Assembly (NCBI RefSeq): GCF_014635725.1
Contig: NZ_BMDJ01000011.1
Coordinates: 62,001 to 126,000 of the forward strand
DNA: 64,000 bases
Origin: Pedobacter mendelii
GTDB lineage: Bacteria > Bacteroidota > Bacteroidia > Sphingobacteriales > Sphingobacteriaceae
Direction: 5' to 3'
The notes under the pieces: generated by a model
Databases searched by the model: none
What the model saw: the letters and a program-made list of their open reading frames with translations, nothing else
Told to the model about the DNA's origin: nothing
Shown: positions 14,942-23,353 of the stretch, piece after piece
Position numbering within the stretch: position 1 is the stretch's first letter
How the letters are laid out: the number at the start of each line of letters is the position of its first letter
Made by a program: the position numbers and the translations under genes

Positions 14942-16858
14942 ATGCCATTAATTAACGAATTTTCAACTGTGCCTACCCTGTTGAGAAATGTTGTAAAAAA
15001 CATTCATAAACCTGAAGAAACCTTTCTTATACACAAACAAGGGATGGATTGGACAGAAATTTCTTATGATGATACCCTAAAAAGAGCTGATGCTGTTTCT
15101 GCATATTTTCTTGAAAAAGGAATAAAAAAAGGCGACCGATTGGGTTTAATGATAGAAAATTCTCCTGAATATGTTTATTATGATCAGGGTATTCAACAAA
15201 TTGGTGTAATTAACGTTTCAATTTATCCTACTCTTTCTGAACAGGAAGTAGCTTATATCATAAATGACTCAGGCATAAAAGGTATTCTTGTAGGAAATAA
15301 TTTCTTATTTCGTAAGATATTGAAGGTTGCCGCAAACTGTAAAGAACTAAAATATGTAATACCTGCTTTCAAAGATTTTGAAAAGGTAATCATCCCTAAC
15401 GATGTAAATGTTGAGGTAATTGCATTCTCGGATATTTTAGCGCTTAAACATCAGGTTACAGTGGCTGAAAAAGCAGAAATAGAGCAATGCAGAAATTCAG
15501 TTTTACCACATGATGTTTCTTCATTAATTTACACTTCCGGTACAACCGGCACTCCAAAAGGAGTTATGTTAACTCATTATAACTTCGTTAAAAATGTTGA
15601 GGTTTGTTTACAGCAAATCCCTGTAATAGACAGCACGGAAACATTTCTTTCATTTTTACCACTTTCTCACGTTTTTGAACGTACAGCAACTTATCATGTT
15701 TGTTGTGCCCAAGGTTGTAAAATTGCTTTTGCTCAAAGTTTAGAACTCTTAGCTAAAAATATGGGCGAGATTCGCCCAACGGTGATGAGTTGTGTACCAA
15801 GATTATTAGAACGTATTCACGACAAAGCAATTAAATCTGGAACAGCAGGTGGTGGAACAAAAGCTAAAATATTTACCTGGGCTTTAGAAATGGGAAATAA
15901 ATATCGCTTAGTAAAGGAGGCAGGCGAAAATCCAGGTTTAATTTTATCAGCAAAGAAAGGAATTGCCGAAAAGCTAGTTTTCAGCAAAATTAAAGAAAAA
16001 ACTGGCGGGAGGTTAAAATTTATGATTTCTGGTGGTGCAGCTTTACCAAAAAACGTTGGAGAGTTTTTCGGCGATTTAGGCATTAAAATATTGGAAGGTT
16101 TTGGCTTAACTGAAACTTCTCCTGTAATGTCGGTTACAGAATACCATAGACAAATTTATGGAACAGTTGGCCGCGTTATTCCAGGTATTGAAGTTGGTGT
16201 TCAAGACGTAGAATCTAAAGAAATTATAAATATTCAAACACATGAAACTTTTAAAGAAGATTTTGAATGTGGAGAGGGTGAAGTAATTGTTCGTGGCCAC
16301 TGTGTTATGAAAGGCTATTTTAACAAACCAGCAGAAACGGCTGAAGCTATTGATGCGGCAATGTGGTTCCATACAGGTGATATTGGTCGCTTTTATAAAG
16401 GTAATCTTCAAATTACAGATCGTTTGAAAAATATGATCGTTAATGCTTATGGCAAAAATGTTTATCCTACACCTGTAGAAAACATCTATCTGAAAAGCCC
16501 TAAAATTGAACAATTGTTTTTAATTGGCGATAAAAGAGAATTCATTACCGCCATCATCATTCCAAATCGTGAAACATTAGAAGAAACCTTCAACCTTAAA
16601 CCTTCATTTTTTGAAGAAGCTGATCCTTTTATTCAAAATAAAGATATAATTGAGTGGATGGGGCAAGATATTAAGAAAATTTCAAATGAACTTGCTAAAT
16701 TTGAACGCATTAAAAATTTCAAAATAAAGCGTAATCCTTTTAATATTGATGAAGGTGAAATTACGCCTACGATGAAAATTAAACGCCGCGTTATTGAAAA
16801 AAAATATGCCGATACTATTGATACAATGTATGAAGAAGGGATTGAAGCTGAAAATTAA
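14942..16858 (+). CDS. Long-chain fatty acid-CoA ligase (AMP-binding)
   Basis: ATP-dependent acyl-CoA synthetase of 638 residues from the chosen ATG (MPLINEFSTVPTLLRNVV). The adenylation core shows the P-loop LIYTSGTTGTPKGVMLTHYN near residue 195-215, the SFLPLSHVFERT motif, SGGAALPKNVGEFF, GFGLTETSPVMSV, and the WFHTGDIG hinge; the C-terminal lysine region is near PTMKIKRRVIEKKY. The long insert and SHVFER motif indicate the FAA1/FadD15-type long-chain class rather than acetyl-CoA synthetase. It probably activates fatty acids at the inner membrane. A MaoC-type hydratase gene follows 145 bp on. Confidence 0.9.
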   Translation: MPLINEFSTVPTLLRNVVKNIHKPEETFLIHKQGMDWTEISYDDTLKRADAVSAYFLEKGIKKGDRLGLMIENSPEYVYYDQGIQQIGVINVSIYPTLSEQEVAYIINDSGIKGILVGNNFLFRKILKVAANCKELKYVIPAFKDFEKVIIPNDVNVEVIAFSDILALKHQVTVAEKAEIEQCRNSVLPHDVSSLIYTSGTTGTPKGVMLTHYNFVKNVEVCLQQIPVIDSTETFLSFLPLSHVFERTATYHVCCAQGCKIAFAQSLELLAKNMGEIRPTVMSCVPRLLERIHDKAIKSGTAGGGTKAKIFTWALEMGNKYRLVKEAGENPGLILSAKKGIAEKLVFSKIKEKTGGRLKFMISGGAALPKNVGEFFGDLGIKILEGFGLTETSPVMSVTEYHRQIYGTVGRVIPGIEVGVQDVESKEIINIQTHETFKEDFECGEGEVIVRGHCVMKGYFNKPAETAEAIDAAMWFHTGDIGRFYKGNLQITDRLKNMIVNAYGKNVYPTPVENIYLKSPKIEQLFLIGDKREFITAIIIPNRETLEETFNLKPSFFEEADPFIQNKDIIEWMGQDIKKISNELAKFERIKNFKIKRNPFNIDEGEITPTMKIKRRVIEKKYADTIDTMYEEGIEAEN

Positions 16859-17003
16859 GAAATTTTTATGACAGAAAAGTTATTGCCAGCTTCTTAGTTA
16901 ATTTGCTTTACATTATTAATTTTAAGTTTATTTGCTTTTAAAAACACATCACAAATAAGTATTTTTTTATTTTAAAACCCCAAAAAGAAAAGGTTAAAAT
17001 GTT

Positions 17004-17462
17004 ATGGTTATAATTAACAGTTTCGAAGAATATAAATCATATTTAGGTTGCAAAATAGGTTCTTCTAATTGGCATAAAATAGATCAGGCTCAGATTGATA
17101 AGTTTGCCGCCGCAACACTAGATTTTCAATGGATACATACAAATCCGGAAGAGGCTAAGGAAAAAAGCCCTTTCGGAAGCACAATTGCTCATGGATATTT
17201 AACCTTATCGCTAATCCCATATTTATGGAAACAAATTGCTGATATTCAAAATGTTAAAATGGAAGTGAATTATGGCATAGAATCATTTAAATTTAACAAG
17301 CCTGTGCTTGTAAATGATGAAATACAATTAAGGGCTAAACTAATTGCCATTTCAGATTTAAGGGGAATTACCAAGGTTGTTATTGAAGCTAATCTTGATA
17401 TTAAAGGACAAACAAAAACTGCCTACACTGGTAATGTTGTATTTCTATATCATTTTAAATAA
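17004..17462 (+). CDS. MaoC-family (R)-specific enoyl-CoA hydratase-like protein
   Basis: Hot-dog-fold protein of 152 residues. The hydratase signature is in AATLDFQWIHTNPEEAKEKSPFGSTIAHGYLTLS (residues ~31-64, cited from start to end by key residues Asp36, His41 and the AHGYL turn), which holds the catalytic Asp/His pair of the MaoC/NodN subgroup. The C-terminal strands (VKMEVNYGIESFKFNKPVL) complete the fold. Its location after a fatty-acyl-CoA synthetase suggests a role in acyl-CoA hydration, either in fatty acid breakdown or in hydroxyacyl supply. The exact substrate is not predictable. Confidence 0.85.
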   Translation: MVIINSFEEYKSYLGCKIGSSNWHKIDQAQIDKFAAATLDFQWIHTNPEEAKEKSPFGSTIAHGYLTLSLIPYLWKQIADIQNVKMEVNYGIESFKFNKPVLVNDEIQLRAKLIAISDLRGITKVVIEANLDIKGQTKTAYTGNVVFLYHFK

Positions 17463-17670
17463 ATTATATTTTAAATTCACATAAATCTTTTATAATTTTT
17501 GCGTTGAAGAAACAAAAATTACTTACTTAAATCCCTTAAAAGCGGCCGATTCTTAATTACACTTTATTATCTTTGGTAAGCATTAATTTGCTATAGTTAA
17601 ATCTTAATAAAATCAATAGCATTTGTCTTAAAGGGTCGATTTTCTACTATTAAACATCTTGCAAAATTCA

Positions 17671-17678
17671 TACTTTTG
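17671..17678 (+). promoter_or_regulatory. -7 box of the lysS promoter
   Basis: TACTTTTG is an exact TAnnTTTG match ending 16 bp before the lysS ATG. A -33 element at the usual distance is not clear. The leader would be about 10 nt. Confidence 0.55.
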
Positions 17679-17694
17679 CAAAAAAATACCTGAC

Positions 17695-19404
17695 ATGAGT
17701 ATAGGATTATCAGAACAAGAAATATTGCGACGCGAGTCGCTAAAACAATTGCGCCAATTAGGCATAGAGCCTTATCCGGCAGAATCTTACGAGATTAATG
17801 TAACTGCTGCAGATATTTTAGCCAACTACGAAAAAGATAAAACTGCTTATAAGACGGTTAGCTTTGCTGGCCGTATAATGGGCAGAAATATTATGGGTGC
17901 AGCTTCTTTTGCTGAATTACAAGATTCTACAGGTCGTATTCAGGTTTATTTAAAACGTGATGAACTTTGCCCTGGTGAAGATAAAACCTTATACAATACC
18001 GTATTTAAAAAGCTTTTAGATATTGGTGATTTTATTGGTGTTAAAGGATATGTTTTTACTACTCAGACAGGCGAAATCTCTATTCACGTAACGGAATTTA
18101 AAGTTTTGGCGAAATCTTTGCGTCCATTACCGATTGTAAAACGTGATGATGAAGGAAATGTTTACGATGGCTTTACCAATCCTGAATTGCGTTATAGAAT
18201 GCGTTACGTTGATTTAACTGTAAATCCAGATTACAAACAGATTTTCATTAAACGGAGCAAGGTTATTAATACTATGCGTGGTTATTTCGATAATCAAGGT
18301 TGGATGGAAGTAGAAACACCAATTCTTCAGCCAATTCACGGTGGAGCAGCAGCTCGCCCCTTTGCTACGCACCACAATACTTTAGATATGCCACTTTATT
18401 TGCGAATTGCAAATGAGCTATATTTAAAAAGATTAATTGTTGCGGGTTTTGATGGCGTTTACGAGTTCGGTAAAATGTTTCGTAATGAAGGCATGGATCG
18501 TACGCACAATCCAGAGTTTACTTCAATGGAAATTTATGTAGCCTACAAAGATTATATCTGGATGATGGCTATGGTTGAAGAATGTTTAGAAAAAGTTGCA
18601 ATCGCAACAAATGGTTCGGCAGTAGTTAAGGTCGGCGAAAACAACATTAATTTCGAAGGTCCTTACGAGAAATTAACCATGTATGAATCAATCCAGAAAT
18701 ATACTGGTATTGATGTTTCCGCAATGAGCGAAGAAGAAATTGCTGTAAAATGTAATGAATTGGGAATTGAAATTGATTCGACAATGGGACGTGGTAAGTT
18801 AATTGATGAGATTTTCGGAGCTAAAGTAGAAGCTAATTTAATTCAGCCAACATATATTACAGACTACCCTTTAGAAATGACACCGCTTGCTAAAAAGCAT
18901 CGTTCTTCTGAAGGTTTAGTTGAGCGCTTTGAGCTTTTTGTTAATGGTAAAGAAATTGCAAATGCATATTCTGAGCTAAATGACCCTATTGATCAAAAAG
19001 AACGTTTTGAAGATCAATTGAAATTAGCTGCACGTGGCGACGATGAGGCTATGGTAATGGATGATGACTTTGTTCGTGCTTTAGAATATGGTATGCCACC
19101 TACTTCAGGTTTGGGCATTGGTATCGATCGTTTAGTAATGCTTATGACCAACCAAAGCACAATTCAAGAAGTACTATTCTTTCCGCAAATGCGCCCAGAG
19201 AAAAAGAAAATTGAATTAACTGCAGAAGAAACCGAACTATATACATTATTAAAAGAAGGCGAACAATATCTTTTACCAGATGTAAAAGCTAAGTTGACGG
19301 ATTGGAGCAATAAAAAATGGGATACTACTTTAAAAGCCTTAACAGGGAAAGGTATTTTAAAAGTAGCAAAAACAGAAGACGGATTATTTTTATCGCATAA
19401 ATAG
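17695..19404 (+). CDS. lysS: Lysine-tRNA ligase (class II)
   Basis: Charges tRNA-Lys in the cytoplasm. From the ATG at 17695 (MSIGLSEQEILRRESL) it has 569 residues. An upstream in-frame ATG at 17659 lies before the -7 box and is rejected. The OB-fold anticodon domain (SFAGRIMGRNIMGAASFAEL, ~60-80) is followed by the class II core: motif 1 region with VETPILQPIHGGAAARPF, motif 2 FGKMFRNEGMDRTHNPEFT, and motif 3 GLGIGIDRLVMLMTNQ. About 65 residues beyond the core (ELYTLLKEGEQYLLPDVKAK ... LFLSHK) form an extra C-terminal domain seen in Bacteroidota LysS. It is followed by a strong terminator. Confidence 0.96.
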   Translation: MSIGLSEQEILRRESLKQLRQLGIEPYPAESYEINVTAADILANYEKDKTAYKTVSFAGRIMGRNIMGAASFAELQDSTGRIQVYLKRDELCPGEDKTLYNTVFKKLLDIGDFIGVKGYVFTTQTGEISIHVTEFKVLAKSLRPLPIVKRDDEGNVYDGFTNPELRYRMRYVDLTVNPDYKQIFIKRSKVINTMRGYFDNQGWMEVETPILQPIHGGAAARPFATHHNTLDMPLYLRIANELYLKRLIVAGFDGVYEFGKMFRNEGMDRTHNPEFTSMEIYVAYKDYIWMMAMVEECLEKVAIATNGSAVVKVGENNINFEGPYEKLTMYESIQKYTGIDVSAMSEEEIAVKCNELGIEIDSTMGRGKLIDEIFGAKVEANLIQPTYITDYPLEMTPLAKKHRSSEGLVERFELFVNGKEIANAYSELNDPIDQKERFEDQLKLAARGDDEAMVMDDDFVRALEYGMPPTSGLGIGIDRLVMLMTNQSTIQEVLFFPQMRPEKKKIELTAEETELYTLLKEGEQYLLPDVKAKLTDWSNKKWDTTLKALTGKGILKVAKTEDGLFLSHK

Positions 19405-19439
19405 GTGTTTTGCTTTTAACATAAAAATAACATAAACTT

Positions 19440-19474
19440 AAAAGGCTTGCTAATAATTATTTAGCAAGCCTTTT
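19440..19474 (+). terminator. Rho-independent terminator of lysS
   Basis: Perfect 14-bp stem AAAAGGCTTGCTAA (19440-19453) / TTAGCAAGCCTTTT (19461-19474), 7-nt loop, U-tract at the end, 36 bp after the lysS stop. Confidence 0.88.
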
Positions 19475-19511
19475 CTATATTTACAGCAATCGAAAATAAA
19501 ATCATTACGTT

Positions 19512-19724
19512 ATGAATAGTTCAAGTTTAGAAATTACCGAAAGAGAATATTGCATTAAACTAAGTAAAGATGCATTCGACTTATCTTTAGTTCATCAATT
19601 AATAAAAAGAATACAAGCTGAAGCATTCTTCTTTAAGAAAGCACAAGCCGAAGATGACGATATCCTGATTAAAAGAAATCAAAGGGAAGAATTAGAAGGA
19701 TTTGATTATTTAGGTGATAAATAA
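19512..19724 (+). CDS. Small hypothetical protein
   Basis: A charged protein of 70 residues (MNSSSLEITEREYCIKLSKD ... GFDYLGDK), probably helical between residues 22 and 45 (LSLVHQLIKRIQAEAFFFKK). No signal peptide or membrane segment. It starts 37 bp after the lysS terminator, and a weak -7-like TATATTTA lies just before it. The coding look (codon use like neighbours, clean start and stop) favours a real gene. The pattern of a short helix with EREYCIKL resembles small partner proteins of toxin-antitoxin type, but no partner is adjacent and no function is proposed. Confidence 0.6.
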   Translation: MNSSSLEITEREYCIKLSKDAFDLSLVHQLIKRIQAEAFFFKKAQAEDDDILIKRNQREELEGFDYLGDK

Positions 19725-19777
19725 AGATTTTGGAAAGAGTAAGCACTCATAAATAATAAACCAACCTTAGCTTCTAT

Positions 19778-19843
19778 CTCAAACTTAATCTCATCCTCAA
19801 ACTTAATCTCATCCTCGACCTCAACCTCAAACTTAATCTCATC
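19778..19843. repeat. 18-bp minisatellite, three copies
   Basis: The 18-mer CTCAAACTTAATCTCATC occurs at 19778-19795 and 19796-19813, directly adjacent, and again at 19826-19843 after a 12-bp spacer CTCGACCTCAAC. The strand is wholly pyrimidine-biased with CTC/CCTC periodicity. It lies just after the stop codon (19852) of the minus-strand gene, so it would be in its 3' untranslated RNA. Copy number may vary between strains. Confidence 0.75.
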
Positions 19844-19851
19844 CTCAACCA

Positions 19852-20406
19852 CTAATCAATATCCAAATTCCCCTCTACCGAATCATCCATTGTTTTTCCA
19901 GTTATAACTGAAGCGGCAATTTTTAAAAATGCTATAGCAGCCCCATGTTTGGTGTCCCAATAGTAACCTTCTGAAGGGATAACTTTTATTAAAGTAATAT
20001 TCGGATCGTCTTTCCCTCCTTGAAACCAGGTTTTAATAAACGGACTCCAAAGTTCATCAATTTTAGCCTGATCCCTAATAATTTCAGAAATACCATAGAT
20101 ATTTACAAAACCAGAATGTGCACCAGCCTGAAATAAAAGATGTGTAAAAGGATCCGAAGAGATCTCCTCATTTTTGTGGCTATCTTTCATACTCATAAAC
20201 CAAATATTTCCTTCATCATCAACTTGTTGAATTGCCATTGGCCTTACAGACATTGGTACGCCAGTTTTAATATTTGTACAAAAAAAGCAGCTTTGTGCTT
20301 TATCAGCCAAATCACGTAGTTTTTCAATAGCTTTCTTTCCGCCTAAATCTTTAATGTTATCTTCTTCTTGAGTATTGTTAGTACTTCCTTCTTGAGATGT
20401 TGCCAT
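19852..20406 (-). CDS. Pyridoxamine 5'-phosphate oxidase-related general stress protein
   Basis: Protein of 184 residues with the split-barrel flavin-binding fold of the general stress protein 26 group. After a Ser/Thr/Gln-rich start, the core begins with KAIEKLRDLADKAQSCFFCTN, followed by the strand pairs VPMSVRPMAIQQVDDEGNIW and FMSMKDSHKNEEI, and continues with LLFQAGAHSGFVNIYGISEI. The ending (PSEGYYWDTKHGAAIAFLKI) is typical of this subgroup. These proteins bind FMN/FAD and respond to stress but a reaction is seldom known. It is a stand-alone gene, with a minisatellite immediately downstream. Confidence 0.85.
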   Translation of the reverse strand: MATSQEGSTNNTQEEDNIKDLGGKKAIEKLRDLADKAQSCFFCTNIKTGVPMSVRPMAIQQVDDEGNIWFMSMKDSHKNEEISSDPFTHLLFQAGAHSGFVNIYGISEIIRDQAKIDELWSPFIKTWFQGGKDDPNITLIKVIPSEGYYWDTKHGAAIAFLKIAASVITGKTMDDSVEGNLDID

Positions 20407-20524
20407 AAGTCTTATATTTTCTATACACTACAATCCTAAAATTGATTTAGTTTTGAGTAATTGTAAAAGGTATTGAAAAATATAAATTTAAATTTCCACT
20501 GAATATTTTTTTTGCATAAAAATA

Positions 20525-20553
20525 CCCCCAAATAGTTTCAAACTTTTTGGGGG
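20525..20553 (-). terminator. Terminator of the TPR membrane protein gene
   Basis: CCCCCAAA (20525-20532) / TTTGGGGG (20546-20553), a perfect 8-bp GC-rich stem with a 13-nt loop. On the minus strand it is followed by TATTTTTATGC, a U-rich tail, 37 bp after the stop at 20590. Confidence 0.78.
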
Positions 20554-20589
20554 CAGCACAAAAGATTTTGGTAAGATTAAAATGTTTAG

Positions 20590-21129
20590 CTATCTGTAAC
20601 GAACCTGCTGCTGCTTATCCATCATGCCCATCTGATCTTTCATTTGTTTAATTTGATCAGCTAATAATTTATTTTTATCAGCTTTTTTAGCTTCTGCAAG
20701 ATACATTGTAGCTTCGCGTTTATTACGTTTCGCCATTGCTATACCTGCTAAACTCAATTTAGCTAAAGCAACATTATGCTCCATTTGCATACCCAAACTC
20801 AATGCAGTTTTAAAGTATTTTTCTGATTTCATTGGAGCAGTTCTACTTTCAATTAAACCAACAAGCAGGTTATAGTAGCCATGTTGAACTTTAATTAGCT
20901 GCTTCTGATAGTTAGTTATTCTATCTAAATACATTTTAGCCTTTGGCATATTATCTTTTCTGAGAAACCATTGTGCTAAAAGCATATTCTCATTAAAAAA
21001 GTAAGTTACCAATACAATTAGCCCTAATAAAACGGCAACTATTCCCCAAGGCCAGAAGCCGAAAATAAATAAAGCTACAGCGCCACCCAATAATGCAAAA
21101 CCCGCAATTAATCTGATAATATTTGGCAT
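20590..21129 (-). CDS. Membrane-anchored TPR-like protein (DUF2892-type N-terminus)
   Basis: From the ATG at 21129 (MPNIIRLIAGFALLGG) it has 179 residues; a longer frame to 21180 adds a lysine-rich stretch that covers the AT-rich promoter region and is rejected. Two adjacent transmembrane helices occupy residues ~4-44 (GGAVALFIFGFWPWGIVAVL), as in DUF2892 proteins. The rest is cytoplasmic and helical with TPR-like pairs (AKMYLDRITNYQKQLIKVQHG; YFKTALSLGMQMEHNVALAK), ending in a Met/Gln-rich tail. A GATATTTG box (20-30 bp upstream) resembles the -7 consensus. It probably acts as a scaffold, but its partner is unknown. Confidence 0.72.
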   Translation of the reverse strand: MPNIIRLIAGFALLGGAVALFIFGFWPWGIVAVLLGLIVLVTYFFNENMLLAQWFLRKDNMPKAKMYLDRITNYQKQLIKVQHGYYNLLVGLIESRTAPMKSEKYFKTALSLGMQMEHNVALAKLSLAGIAMAKRNKREATMYLAEAKKADKNKLLADQIKQMKDQMGMMDKQQQVRYR

Positions 21130-21240
21130 AAATTTTATTCTAGTTATTTTTTTTTTGCAAATATCGTGTTTAAATAGCATAAATTAGATTTTAAAACAAT
21201 AATTTCAATAAAAATTTCCAATTCCAAAAAAACTTTCAAT

Positions 21241-21759
21241 ATGAAATATATATTATCTATCACACTAATTATCCTTACTATGAATGTTTCTGCACAAGAA
21301 TTAAATAAAAAAATCCACGACGAAGCACACAATAAAGAAATATTAATTAATACTTGCACAAGAGAAGGTGTAGTTACATTTCCAGAATTTAAAGAGATGT
21401 ATGATCCATTATATGCCGCTTATGTTCCTGATGCTGCAACCATGATTGAATTAAAAAAGCTGATTAAGAAAGAACATATTAAAATTATTTTCGGAACCTG
21501 GTGTGGCGATAGTAAAGTGAATGTTCCTAACTTTTTTAAGGTTTTGGATGCTTTACAGTTCAAAGTAAAAAATGTTGAAATAATTGCAGTTGATGGACAT
21601 AAAAAAGCGGAAAATGGTATTATTGATGGTCTTGATATTCAAAGAGTGCCGACCTTTATAATTTACGATAAAAAAGGAAAAGAATTAGGCAGGATTGTAG
21701 AACATCCAAAAGCGACCCTAGAAGGAGACTTTCTTAATATCCTTAAAAAGAAATCTTAA
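21241..21759 (+). CDS. Exported thioredoxin-fold protein with single-cysteine WCGDS motif
   Basis: Protein of 172 residues with a signal peptide (ending NVSAQ) and a thioredoxin domain from ~75. The active-site loop reads GTWCGDSKVNVP, so only one of the two usual cysteines is present (WCGDS instead of WCxxC), and the cis-Pro loop is RVPTFIIYD. This type is common in Bacteroidota; it may act as a thiol chaperone or a resolving protein instead of a standard disulfide reductase. Another cysteine (TCTRE, ~38-41) lies before the domain. It is divergent from the TPR membrane protein gene and 82 bp before ung. Confidence 0.82.
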   Translation: MKYILSITLIILTMNVSAQELNKKIHDEAHNKEILINTCTREGVVTFPEFKEMYDPLYAAYVPDAATMIELKKLIKKEHIKIIFGTWCGDSKVNVPNFFKVLDALQFKVKNVEIIAVDGHKKAENGIIDGLDIQRVPTFIIYDKKGKELGRIVEHPKATLEGDFLNILKKKS

Positions 21760-21841
21760 ACTTTCTTAATTAAAAGAGGTTATACTTTTTTGGTTATAAT
21801 TAAACTACATTATCCATTTTACATTCATTATCAATATAAAT

Positions 21842-22519
21842 ATGTCTGCTGCAATAGAACATAGTTGGTTAGCCGTTTTAGAGGAAGAATTCGAAAAAGA
21901 TTATATGAAAACCCTTAAAGTTTTTCTCCTGGAGGAAAAAGAAAATGGAAACCAGGTTTATCCGAGAGGAAACGACATTTTTAATGCTTTAAATACAACA
22001 CCTTTTGATAAAGTTAAAATTGTGATTTTAGGTCAAGATCCTTATCACGGCGTTAATCAGGCTCATGGCTTATCCTTTTCAGTTCAAAAAGGAGTTGCTA
22101 TTCCTCCTTCATTAAAAAATATTTATAAAGAACTTGAAACTGACATAGAAGGATTTAAACCACCTCAACATGGTAATTTGATGCATTGGGCAGAACAAGG
22201 TGTTTTATTGCTTAATGCAACACTAACCGTTCGTGCTTCTGAAGCTGGTTCACACCAAAACAGAGGCTGGGAAATATTTACAGATGAGATAATTAAAGCA
22301 CTTTCAAATAAACGCGAACATATTGTATTTTTACTATGGGGAAAATATGCCCAACAAAAGGCATCACTAATAGACGAGAAGAAACATTACGTTTTAAAAG
22401 CAGCCCATCCCTCTCCTTTTTCAGCTTACAATGGCTTTTTTGGTTCGAAGCACTTTTCAAAAGCAAACCAATTGTTGGTACAGAATAATTTAACGCCAAT
22501 TGATTGGACAATTAAGTAA
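21842..22519 (+). CDS. ung: Uracil-DNA glycosylase
   Basis: Family 1 UDG (225 residues) that removes uracil from DNA to start base-excision repair. The water-activating loop is GQDPYHGVNQAHGLSFSV (~61-78), the uracil-recognition part LLLNATLTVRASEAGSH (~119-135), and the DNA-intercalation loop HPSPFSAYNGFFG (~186-198). Length is typical. It has no operon partner; an inverted-repeat region follows. Confidence 0.97.
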   Translation: MSAAIEHSWLAVLEEEFEKDYMKTLKVFLLEEKENGNQVYPRGNDIFNALNTTPFDKVKIVILGQDPYHGVNQAHGLSFSVQKGVAIPPSLKNIYKELETDIEGFKPPQHGNLMHWAEQGVLLLNATLTVRASEAGSHQNRGWEIFTDEIIKALSNKREHIVFLLWGKYAQQKASLIDEKKHYVLKAAHPSPFSAYNGFFGSKHFSKANQLLVQNNLTPIDWTIK

Positions 22520-22524
22520 ACTTG

Positions 22525-22701
22525 TTACCACCTTAGACATCTTAGAACATCTAAGTTAGGTGTGTAAATTGAACATGTGTTCACTAACAAATGCTTTCTT
22601 GCCGCTTTGCAAAATGTTGTTACAATTGAAATCTATCATCATCCCTTTTCGGGATGATCTAAATGGATTGCTTAAGCTATCTTAGGTGTCTAAGGTGGTT
22701 A
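22525..22701. repeat. Inverted repeat of TTACCACCTTAGACAT elements after ung
   Basis: The 21-bp arm at 22525-22545 (TTACCACCTTAGACATCTTAG) matches the reverse complement of 22681-22701 at 18 of 21 positions. A third partial copy of the right arm (TCTAAGGTGGTC) lies at 22739-22750. The spacer contains a strong small hairpin ATCATCCC-TTTTC-GGGATGAT at 22638-22658. The element fills the 237-bp gap between the convergent ung and Lrp genes. It may be a small non-coding mobile remnant or a two-way terminator region. Confidence 0.55.
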
Positions 22702-22756
22702 AAAATTATACTCTAAAACATCTTAAATTAAGTTGAAATCTAAGGTGGTCAATAAA

Positions 22757-23227
22757 TTAATATTCCAAAGGCACTATAGGTTCTTTTTTGGTAGTCGACA
22801 TAATCATCATTGTTTGAAACGTTTTAACAACAGATATTTTACTTATTTTATCCATAATTAAACGCTCATAGGCTTTAATATCTTTCACATAAACCTTTAA
22901 AAGAAAATCTGCCTGACCAGTAACATGATGGCATTCAGTTATTTCTTTAATCTGATTTACTTCATCTAAAAAGATTTGAATCGTATTATTTTTATGGAAA
23001 TCTAATTGAATCTGAATAAAAGTTTTAATACCCAATCCAAGTTTTTCCTCATCAACCAAAGCATGATAACTTTTTATAAAACCAGCCATTTCAAGCTTAC
23101 GCACTCGCTCTAAAGTTGGTGCTGGAGATAGTCCAATTTCCTGCGATAATAGAAGATTGGTAATTCTACCATTCTCTTGTAAGATTCTTAAAATTTTAAA
23201 ATCAATTTTGTCTAATTCAGATGCCAT
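22757..23227 (-). CDS. Lrp/AsnC-family transcriptional regulator
   Basis: Regulator of 156 residues. The N-terminal winged HTH (DFKILRILQENGRITNLLLS, then EIGLSPAPTLERVRKLEMAGFI) is followed by the RAM ligand-binding/oligomerisation domain from ~65 (GIKTFIQIQLDFHK, CHHVTGQADFLLKVYVKD). The family senses amino acids or small metabolites and binds DNA as octamers. It is divergent from mntR, 126 bp apart. The target is unknown; Lrp paralogues are numerous in this group. Confidence 0.92.
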   Translation of the reverse strand: MASELDKIDFKILRILQENGRITNLLLSQEIGLSPAPTLERVRKLEMAGFIKSYHALVDEEKLGLGIKTFIQIQLDFHKNNTIQIFLDEVNQIKEITECHHVTGQADFLLKVYVKDIKAYERLIMDKISKISVVKTFQTMMIMSTTKKEPIVPLEY

Positions 23228-23314
23228 ATATGTTCAAAGGTATTGAGAATACAAACATAACCAAATTATATTCTAAATTTTAACATAATTTATCATATAT
23301 ATTTTAAATAAAAT

Positions 23315-23334
23315 TTTTTAGATTTACCTAAAAA
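23315..23334 (+). promoter_or_regulatory. Candidate MntR box upstream of mntR-mntH
   Basis: TTTTTAG-ATTTAC-CTAAAAA is an imperfect 20-bp palindrome with 7-bp perfect arms, resembling DtxR/MntR-type operators with TTTAG...CTAAA arms. It ends 19 bp before the mntR ATG, over the likely promoter, and fits manganese-dependent self-repression of the operon. Confidence 0.55.
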
Positions 23335-23353
23335 TAAAATTAGATAAACATAA

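Noticed and set aside
16106..16513. 135-residue minus-strand frame in the acyl-CoA synthetase
   Set aside because: Aromatic- and Asn-rich antisense frame lying over conserved synthetase motifs.
17659..17694. Upstream ATG for lysS
   Set aside because: It precedes and overlaps the -7 promoter box, and the added residues do not resemble LysS.
19778..19843. CRISPR array
   Set aside because: Units are 18 bp, two are directly adjacent with no spacer, and the third follows a 12-bp piece related to the repeat; no cas genes.
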